A stretch of 6,327 nucleotides of DNA from Ruminococcus sp. UBA7477. GTDB lineage: Bacteria; Bacillota; Clostridia; Oscillospirales; Ruminococcaceae. Below are positions 1 to 4,417 of this stretch, in pieces (position 1 is the first letter of the stretch; each line of letters opens with the position of its first letter). The stretch spans positions 1-6,327 of the forward strand of contig DLOT01000049.1 in the NCBI GenBank assembly GCA_002479715.1, given 5' to 3'. Made by a program: the position numbers and the translations under genes. The notes under the pieces were generated by a model that did not search any database, had not been told where the DNA came from, and worked only from the letters and a program-made list of their open reading frames with translations.

Positions 1-388
1 CGTATGTGCAGGTGTGGCTGTCTGCGCCGATAATGCAGTCGCCTGCCGTTACGACTCCCTGCTCAGGCAGAAGTGCGTGTTCTATACCCATTTTTCCCAC
101 ATCATAAAAGTGGCTCACACAATGCTCACAGGCAAAGCCTCGGCAGGTTTTTGACTGCTCGGCAGCTTTGATATCCTTATTCGGTACAAAGTGATCGAGA
201 ACTATAGCGATGCGGTCCTTATCAAAAACCTTATCAAATCCCGCTTTGCGAAACTCGTTTACAGCAACAGGGGTAGTTATGTCGTTTCCCAGAACTATAT
301 CAAGCTTTGCATTGATAAGCTGCCCTGCCGAAACGCTGTCAAGACCTGCGTGGGCTGCAAGGATCTTTTGAGTCATTGTCATTCCCAT
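1..388 (-). CDS. leuC: 3-isopropylmalate dehydratase large subunit, N-terminal part (cut by window edge)
   Basis: This is the first 129 codons of the aconitase-family large subunit that, with LeuD, isomerises 2-isopropylmalate to 3-isopropylmalate in leucine biosynthesis in the cytoplasm. The translation starts MGMTMTQKILAAHAG. It contains DHFVPNKD at residues 65-72 and runs off the edge inside the family motif GADSHTCTY at 121-129. The cysteines that hold the [4Fe-4S] cluster in this family lie further downstream, outside the window, so they cannot be checked. The start at 388 is chosen because AGGAGG (399-404) lies 10 nt upstream and the ATG overlaps the leuA stop by one base (TAATG). Internal Met codons at residues 3 and 5 are less well placed. 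No frameshift or stop is seen in the visible part. It belongs to the leu operon with leuA and should share its T-box control. The N-terminus resembles the shorter clostridial/archaeal LeuC type (about 420 aa) rather than the longer enterobacterial form; this is an inference from memory of the family. Confidence 0.93.
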   Translation of the reverse strand, partial: MGMTMTQKILAAHAGLDSVSAGQLINAKLDIVLGNDITTPVAVNEFRKAGFDKVFDKDRIAIVLDHFVPNKDIKAAEQSKTCRGFACEHCVSHFYDVGKMGIEHALLPEQGVVTAGDCIIGADSHTCTY

Positions 389-2064
389 TACTTGCTCTCC
401 TCCTCGGTCATATTGCAAAATGCGCTGAACAGAGCCTTTGTATTCGCTCTCAGAACATCAGTATCCGTGCCGCAGCCCCAGAACATTGTTCCGTCCTCGC
501 GCTCAAGCCCGATATACGATGCCGCAACGCTCAGGCAGGCGTGTTCCTGCATACTGTGCTGAGTGAACACCTGAAGCTTGTAGTTCTCACCGGAATATGC
601 TTTAAGAGCATTGTTGATCGCGCTGAGAGAGCCGTTGCCCTCCGCCTCGATCTCGGTTTCAACGCCGTCCTTCATAAAGGTTATCGTGATCTTCATTGTG
701 TCGTTCTCGCGGAAGAATTCATAGTCGGTTATCTCTATTCCGCATTCTCTGTTAAGAAAGTTCTCCTTGAAGATCGCAAGTATCTCCTCAGGCTTTAACT
801 CCTTATGTGCGTGGTCGGAAACGCCCTTGCACATATAGCTGAGCTTTTCGCACATCTTAGGCGGCAGAATGTAGCCGTAGGTATGCTCAAGGAGGTAGCC
901 TATTCCTCCCTTGCCCGACTGAGAATTTACACGAATAACATCGGCGTCGTAGGTTCTTCCGATATCCTGTGGGTCGATCGGGATATACGGAACAGTCCAC
1001 TCATAAAGCTTATTCTTGACGCGGTATTTCATTCCCTTTGCGATAGCGTCCTGATGGCTGCCCGAAAATGCGGCGAACACCAGCGCGCCTGCATAAGGAG
1101 CTCTTTCGTAAACGTGCATACGGGTGCATTTCTCATATTCTTCAACGAGATAAGGCATATTTGAGAAATCGAGCTTGGGGTCAACTCCGTGTGAATACAT
1201 ATTCATAGCAAGAGTGATTATGTCAACATTGCCTGTTCTCTCGCCGTTGCCGAAAAGCGTTCCTTCAACACGGTCAGCCCCTGCAAGAAGAGCAAGCTCG
1301 GTGTCGGCGATGCCCGTTCCTCTGTCATTATGCGGGTGGAGAGAGATCGTAACGAACTCTCTGTACTTAATATTGCGGCAGATATATTCGACCTGACTGG
1401 CGTATACATGAGGCAGACTCATCTCTACCGTAACAGGAAGATTTATGATGACATTGTTTGTTTCCGAAGGCTCAAGAACATCAAGAACGGCATTGCACAC
1501 CTCGAGGGCATACTCAGGCTCGGTTCCCGTGAAGCTTTCGGGCGAATACTCAAATCTGAAGTTGCCTTCATATTCTGAAGCGAGCTGTTTTACAAGCTTA
1601 GCGCCGTCAACGGCGATCTTTTTGATCTCCTCCTTGGACTTCTTGAAAACCTGTTCGCGCTGTGCAACACTGACAGAGTTATAAAAATGCACTATCGCAC
1701 TCGGAGCGCCCTTGCAGGCCTCAAAGGTCTTGCGGATAATATGCTCGCGGCACTGAGTCAGAACCTGAACGGTAACATCCTCGGGGATCATATTGTTATC
1801 TATCAAGGTGCGGAGAAACTCATATTCAGTTTCGCTCGCTGCCGGGAAACCGACCTCTATCTCCTTGAATCCGACCTGAAGCAAAACCTTATAATACTCC
1901 AGCTTTTCTTCAAGGCTCATAGGTATAACAAGGCTCTGATTACCGTCTCTCATATCAACGCTGCACCAGATCGGCGCTTTTTCGATATGATCCTTGTTGA
2001 CCCAATCGTTATACTCCTGCGATACGGGATAATATCCCACTCGGTACTTTTTTGCGTCCATCAT
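388..2064 (-). CDS. leuA: 2-isopropylmalate synthase
   Basis: The enzyme condenses acetyl-CoA with 2-oxoisovalerate to give 2-isopropylmalate, the committed step of leucine synthesis. The 558-residue protein has an N-terminal DRE-TIM barrel. Visible motifs are DMRDGNQ at 37-43 (metal and substrate binding), LHPHNDRG at 242-249 with the metal-binding HxH at 243-245, and FGNGERTGN at 271-279. A linker region follows with SQSGKGG at 381-387. A C-terminal LeuA regulatory/dimerisation domain spans roughly 440-550 and in this family mediates feedback inhibition by leucine. The early RVGYYPV segment, the DMRDGNQSL form of the motif and the length suggest the LeuA type-2 family (as in actinobacteria and many clostridia), not the roughly 515-aa E. 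coli type. The start at 2064 is supported by AGGAGG (2073-2078) 8 nt upstream; a second ATG follows immediately at 2061. Expression is probably controlled by the T-box leader upstream. The stop overlaps the leuC start. Confidence 0.96.
   Translation of the reverse strand: MMDAKKYRVGYYPVSQEYNDWVNKDHIEKAPIWCSVDMRDGNQSLVIPMSLEEKLEYYKVLLQVGFKEIEVGFPAASETEYEFLRTLIDNNMIPEDVTVQVLTQCREHIIRKTFEACKGAPSAIVHFYNSVSVAQREQVFKKSKEEIKKIAVDGAKLVKQLASEYEGNFRFEYSPESFTGTEPEYALEVCNAVLDVLEPSETNNVIINLPVTVEMSLPHVYASQVEYICRNIKYREFVTISLHPHNDRGTGIADTELALLAGADRVEGTLFGNGERTGNVDIITLAMNMYSHGVDPKLDFSNMPYLVEEYEKCTRMHVYERAPYAGALVFAAFSGSHQDAIAKGMKYRVKNKLYEWTVPYIPIDPQDIGRTYDADVIRVNSQSGKGGIGYLLEHTYGYILPPKMCEKLSYMCKGVSDHAHKELKPEEILAIFKENFLNRECGIEITDYEFFRENDTMKITITFMKDGVETEIEAEGNGSLSAINNALKAYSGENYKLQVFTQHSMQEHACLSVAASYIGLEREDGTMFWGCGTDTDVLRANTKALFSAFCNMTEEESK
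399..404 (-). promoter_or_regulatory. leuC ribosome binding site inside the leuA 3' end
   Basis: On the minus strand AGGAGG lies in the GAG GAG GAG codons that encode the Glu-Glu-Glu near the LeuA C-terminus, 10 nt before the leuC ATG. Together with the TAATG stop/start overlap it indicates translational coupling of leuA and leuC. The site fixes the leuC start at 388. Confidence 0.8.
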
Positions 2065-2072
2065 ATATTTTT

Positions 2073-2078
2073 CCTCCT
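2073..2078 (-). promoter_or_regulatory. leuA ribosome binding site
   Basis: Minus-strand AGGAGG sits 8 nt before the first of two tandem ATG codons (2064-2062 and 2061-2059). This spacing favours the first ATG, 11 nt being the distance to the second. The site overlaps the stop codon (TAA, 2080-2078) of a possible upstream ORF. Confidence 0.85.
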
Positions 2079-2143
2079 TATAAATTAACTTGTTTTATCG
2101 ACGCTTCTGTGAGCTCAAGCTCTGCACGGCTCCGCCAAGGCAT
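2078..2143 (-). CDS. possible 21-codon upstream ORF in the leuA leader
   Basis: Downstream of the T-box terminator the read-through transcript contains ATG at 2143-2141, an open frame of 21 codons and a TAA whose last base is the first base of the leuA AGGAGG. The peptide begins MPWRSRAEL and ends QVNL. It has three Leu codons (CTT, CTC, TTA) but no run of Leu, so it does not look like a classical attenuator peptide. There is no strong ribosome binding site: only GACGGG from the terminator 3' arm lies before the ATG. It would exist only in antiterminated RNA. I do not recognise the peptide. It could be a chance ORF, and the only unusual point is the stop fused to the leuA ribosome binding site. 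Confidence 0.25.
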   Translation of the reverse strand: MPWRSRAELELTEASIKQVNL

Positions 2144-2145
2144 AC

Positions 2146-2184
2146 AAAAACCCGTCGCAAAGCCTTTTCTTGCTTTGAGACGGG
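2146..2184 (-). terminator. T-box-controlled intrinsic terminator of the leuA leader
   Basis: In the minus-strand transcript the arm CCCGUC-U-CAAAGC (2184-2172) pairs with GCUUUG-C-GACGGG (2163-2151), giving twelve base pairs around one U/C mismatch with an 8-nt loop. Five U residues (2150-2146) follow. The 5' arm is the same sequence used as the 3' strand of the T-box antiterminator, so the two folds exclude each other. Confidence 0.93.
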
Positions 2185-2558
2185 TGCAATTTACTATAAG
2201 CACTCGCGGTACCACTCAAATTGCGAACCTAAACGGTCCGCCGCTCTGTAGGAAGTCTACACAACTCACACGATCGGCGCAAAGCGCTTTGTGAAAATCT
2301 TGCGGACAACGAGCAGGATAAAAATTCAGCCCCGACGCCATTGCCGCAGCATCGCCGTTTGGAAGTCTGTCAACCCCAATGCACTGACGTAGCATACACG
2401 GGATTCCCTACTTTTCCCACATCACGGGTGTTCAGGTCACCGACTCGGAGGTGAGAGATCATTAAGGAGTATCATACCGATTTTCATCAACCACCGGCTT
2501 TCTGAAATGCATCGTCCTTGACCATTCCTCGTCACAGTCTTTTGCGGATATTAAATTT
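2151..2558 (-). promoter_or_regulatory. T-box leader (tRNA-Leu sensing) upstream of leuA
   Basis: This transcribed leader, about 400 nt long, contains the parts of a T-box riboswitch in order. A K-turn-like GA motif (2539-2527 against 2451-2442) forms the base of Stem I. A conserved-looking distal segment follows (AGAAAGCCGGUGGUUG, 2503-2488). A likely specifier codon CUC (2455-2453) precedes A2452, between the GGUC/GAUC helix and the GAGG/CCUC helix. A candidate Stem IIA/B pseudoknot lies at 2420-2389. The T-box core is GUGGUACCGCG at 2215-2205. In the antiterminator, UUUGAG (2220-2215) pairs with CUCAAA (2179-2174). A 7-nt bulge UGGUACC (2214-2208) follows, then GCGAGUGC (2207-2200) pairs with GCACCCGU (2187-2180) with one A/C mismatch. 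The bulge base that would face the tRNA discriminator is U, matching the A73 of tRNA-Leu. Uncharged tRNA-Leu should stabilise this fold and allow transcription into leuA. The T-box class is close to certain. The Leu specificity rests on the inferred specifier and the downstream gene. Confidence 0.95.
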
Positions 2559-2564
2559 GAATAC

Positions 2565-2593
2565 ATTATAACACACCGTTTTCAAATTGTCAA
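2565..2593 (-). promoter_or_regulatory. sigma-A promoter of the leu operon
   Basis: On the minus strand TTGACA (2593-2588) and TATAAT (2570-2565) are both perfect consensus hexamers separated by 17 nt. Transcription should start near 2558, just before Stem I of the T-box leader. Such a strong promoter fits a gene whose control is exerted afterwards, by termination in the leader. Confidence 0.9.
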
Positions 2594-2629
2594 GGCCTTT
2601 CCTCAAAAATGTTTAAGATATTGCGCGTA

Positions 2630-2658
2630 TTGAAAATCAAACTAAAGTGTGATATACT
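2630..2658 (+). promoter_or_regulatory. sigma-A promoter of the MutS-like gene
   Basis: TTGAAA (2630-2635) and TATACT (2653-2658) are separated by 17 nt and each differs from consensus at one position. Transcription would start near 2665, giving a 5' untranslated region of about 58 nt. The promoter is divergent from that of leuA, and 36 bp separate the two -35 elements. Confidence 0.75.
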
Positions 2659-2686
2659 TTAATCAGATATAAGCCGATTTTTTCAG

Positions 2687-2707
2687 GGCACTTTCGCTGA
2701 GGGTGCC
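2687..2707 (+). other. 5'-UTR hairpin next to the MutS-like ribosome binding site
   Basis: GGCACUUUC pairs over all nine positions (two G-U) with GAGGGUGCC around a GCU loop. It ends directly before the GAGGGAG ribosome binding site (2708-2714). No U-tract follows, so it is not a terminator. It may affect mRNA stability or translation; no known riboswitch class is recognised. Confidence 0.6.
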
Positions 2708-2722
2708 GAGGGAGCAGATCAT

Positions 2723-4261
2723 ATGAATACAGATTTTATCAAAAAGCTGAGCCTCAATAACCTCCTGAAGCTGCGGGAGGACTACGTTCTCGGAAGATGT
2801 GCGCCCGAGCTTGACAGAATGTTCACAGACGATGTTTCTGTCATAAACTTCAGGCTTGACGCGCTGACAGACCTGCTCGAAAACGACTTGCTGTTTGACG
2901 GCATCTCTCAGCTTCTGCCGGATATTTCCGTTCTGCGAGAGGTCCGCGCATTGAATACCGGTATGCCCTCAAAAGAAATCGAGGGCCTTTATACCATCAG
3001 AGATCTTAATATCTATGTCGGACTTATCGTAAAGCTGTATGAGATACTGGGCGGCTGCGAGGTCAGATCCGAGCTTTTCAGCGGACTTAAACGAGATGTT
3101 ATCGCGGCAGCCGAGGACACCGGCTTTGAGGAACTGAAAAACAGCATTCCGGAAAATGCGGACATCATCACATCTTTGCAAAGCGTCACGATAGGGGTCA
3201 ACCTTGACAGAGCGCTTCACCCTGTTGAGGCGGCAGTTGTAAGCCTGAACAAGGAAAAATTCACTTCGGGGAGAATAACCGACAGGATCATACGGCTCAG
3301 CGCCCCGAAAGAACGCAGCGCCTTGGCACAAATGACTTCCCTATTCTCAAACTCCTTGAACGATGAGGAACGCGAAAGGACAGGCAATGCGATCAACAGT
3401 GCGCTTTTCAAAGTCATAAAATCCTCCTTCAAGCAGTGGAAGCCTGCGATAAAGTCCTATATCTCTCAAAACACCGACTTCCTGGTCAACCGCGCAAACG
3501 ATCTGCGCTTTCTTGTATCCGCTGCAACTCTGTGCCACAGGCTCAAGGAGGCAGGCTATCCGATTTGCAGGCCGAAGGTCTGCGAGATGAGCGAGAAAAA
3601 ATTCAACGTTAAAGGGGCTTACTGCCCTGAGCTGGCGCTTGGAACAGTCAAAACGATAGGCAATGATATTGAGTTTGGCAACCTTGGCGAAAACAACGGT
3701 ATGATCTACATATTCACGGGAGCAAACGGCGGAGGCAAGACGGTATTCGCAAAAACGATCGGGATCTGTCAGGCGCTGCTTCAGCTCGGCGTCTACATTC
3801 CGGCAGAGTATGCCGAGATCAGCCCTGCCAAGGAAATATTGGTTCACAGCTCGACCTCGCAGACTTCGATCTCACAAAGCCGCTTTACCGAGGAGTGCGC
3901 CAAGCTTAGCGCTGTCATGAAGCTTGTCAATGAGGACACGATGATACTGTGCGATGAGGCTCTTTCGGGAACAAGCGCATTTGAGGCAGCGGCGATCGCA
4001 GAGGAGGTCGTCAAAGCCATGAGCGCAAAGGGATGCCGGGGCATTTTTATCACTCACATCCATGAGCTTTCGGCTTTGCCGGATAAGCTGAACAAGCTGG
4101 AGGTATGCAGGTCAAGGATCGGCAATCTTGCTGTTCTGACCGATGAAGCATCTGGAGTACGCACCTACAAGACGGTTCGCGGAAAAGCTCCCGGCAAAAG
4201 CTATGCCTCGGATATCGCCGAAAAATACGGGCTGAGCTTTGATACTCTGATGAAAAACTGA
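2723..4261 (+). CDS. MutS-family ATPase without mismatch-recognition domain
   Basis: The 512-residue protein is a MutS relative made of a MutS core/lever-like helical region (roughly 1-290) and a C-terminal MutS ABC-type ATPase domain (roughly 300-505). Visible motifs are the Walker A loop GANGGGKT at 333-340 (Lys339), the MutS-type segment STSQTSISQSRFTEE around 377-391, Walker B MILCDE at 407-412 (Asp411, Glu412) followed by ALSGTS, and the His-containing THIHEL at 444-449. All ATPase residues look intact. It is much shorter than MutS (about 850 aa). It lacks the N-terminal domain carrying the mismatch-reading Phe-x-Glu, and it lacks the Smr nuclease domain of MutS2. The start is supported by GGGAG (2710-2714) 8 nt before the ATG, and the end GKSYASDIAEKYGL is normal for the family. 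The precise role is unknown. DNA-structure binding or a repair/recombination task is an inference from the family. It is divergent from leuA and followed by a terminator. Confidence 0.88.
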   Translation: MNTDFIKKLSLNNLLKLREDYVLGRCAPELDRMFTDDVSVINFRLDALTDLLENDLLFDGISQLLPDISVLREVRALNTGMPSKEIEGLYTIRDLNIYVGLIVKLYEILGGCEVRSELFSGLKRDVIAAAEDTGFEELKNSIPENADIITSLQSVTIGVNLDRALHPVEAAVVSLNKEKFTSGRITDRIIRLSAPKERSALAQMTSLFSNSLNDEERERTGNAINSALFKVIKSSFKQWKPAIKSYISQNTDFLVNRANDLRFLVSAATLCHRLKEAGYPICRPKVCEMSEKKFNVKGAYCPELALGTVKTIGNDIEFGNLGENNGMIYIFTGANGGGKTVFAKTIGICQALLQLGVYIPAEYAEISPAKEILVHSSTSQTSISQSRFTEECAKLSAVMKLVNEDTMILCDEALSGTSAFEAAAIAEEVVKAMSAKGCRGIFITHIHELSALPDKLNKLEVCRSRIGNLAVLTDEASGVRTYKTVRGKAPGKSYASDIAEKYGLSFDTLMKN

Positions 4262-4298
4262 GATAGTTTTAAGGCTACCTCCGCAGATCACGCAAAAG

Positions 4299-4327
4299 TC
4301 ACAGGTAAGTTTCAGTCTGCATATAAT
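4299..4327 (+). promoter_or_regulatory. candidate asnB promoter
   Basis: A perfect -10 hexamer TATAAT lies at 4322-4327. The -35 region is poor: the best choice is GTCACA (4298-4303), four of six matches with an 18-nt spacer. Transcription would start near 4334, upstream of the terminator hairpin. No better promoter exists between the hairpin and the asnB start codon. AT-rich chance occurrence is possible. Confidence 0.4.
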
Positions 4328-4346
4328 GCTTATGTAAAGAACAAAG

Positions 4347-4388
4347 GCGTTCCGCTCACGGCTGTGCCGCGAGTAGGAGCGCTTTTTT
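4347..4388 (+). terminator. intrinsic terminator between the MutS-like gene and asnB
   Basis: GCGUUCC (4347-4353) pairs with GGAGCGC (4376-4382). After a bulged A (4375) the stem continues with GCUCACGGC (4354-4362) against GCCGCGAGU (4366-4374), broken by one A/C mismatch. The loop is UGU and six U residues (4383-4388) follow. The opposite strand has no U-tract after the stem, so it acts on the plus strand. It should end transcripts of the MutS-like gene. Because it lies 29 nt before the asnB ATG, it may also act as an attenuator for asnB. Confidence 0.85.
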
Positions 4389-4401
4389 GAAATACATCAG
4401 C

Positions 4402-4408
4402 GGGAGAG
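4402..4408 (+). promoter_or_regulatory. asnB ribosome binding site, fixing the start at 4418
   Basis: GGGAGAG ends 9 nt before the ATG at 4418. The alternative in-frame ATG at 4409 directly abuts this site and could not be used with it. The choice also puts Cys at position 2, as the enzyme requires. Confidence 0.8.
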
Positions 4409-4417
4409 ATGATCTAT

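Noticed and set aside
191..562. A 123-codon plus-strand open frame opposite leuC and the leuA end
   Set aside because: Antisense to leuC and leuA, which are well supported; the translation is low-quality and unlike any known protein.
376..2088. Several plus-strand open frames of 70-140 codons opposite leuA
   Set aside because: They lie antisense to a gene with clear motifs throughout, have no ribosome binding sites or recognisable products, and are explained by the codon use of leuA.
2687..2707. The MutS-like leader hairpin as an intrinsic terminator
   Set aside because: No T run follows the stem on either strand; on the plus strand it is followed at once by the ribosome binding site.
4354..4380. 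T-box-like CCGCGAGU in the asnB leader, identical over 8 nt to the leuA T-box
   Set aside because: It lacks the UGGN bulge, there is no Stem I or specifier region, and the bases form one arm of a continuous terminator stem. Chance similarity is more likely than a degenerate T-box.
4409..4417. ATG at 4409 as the asnB start
   Set aside because: It abuts the ribosome binding site and would add three residues before Met-Cys, hiding the catalytic Cys2.
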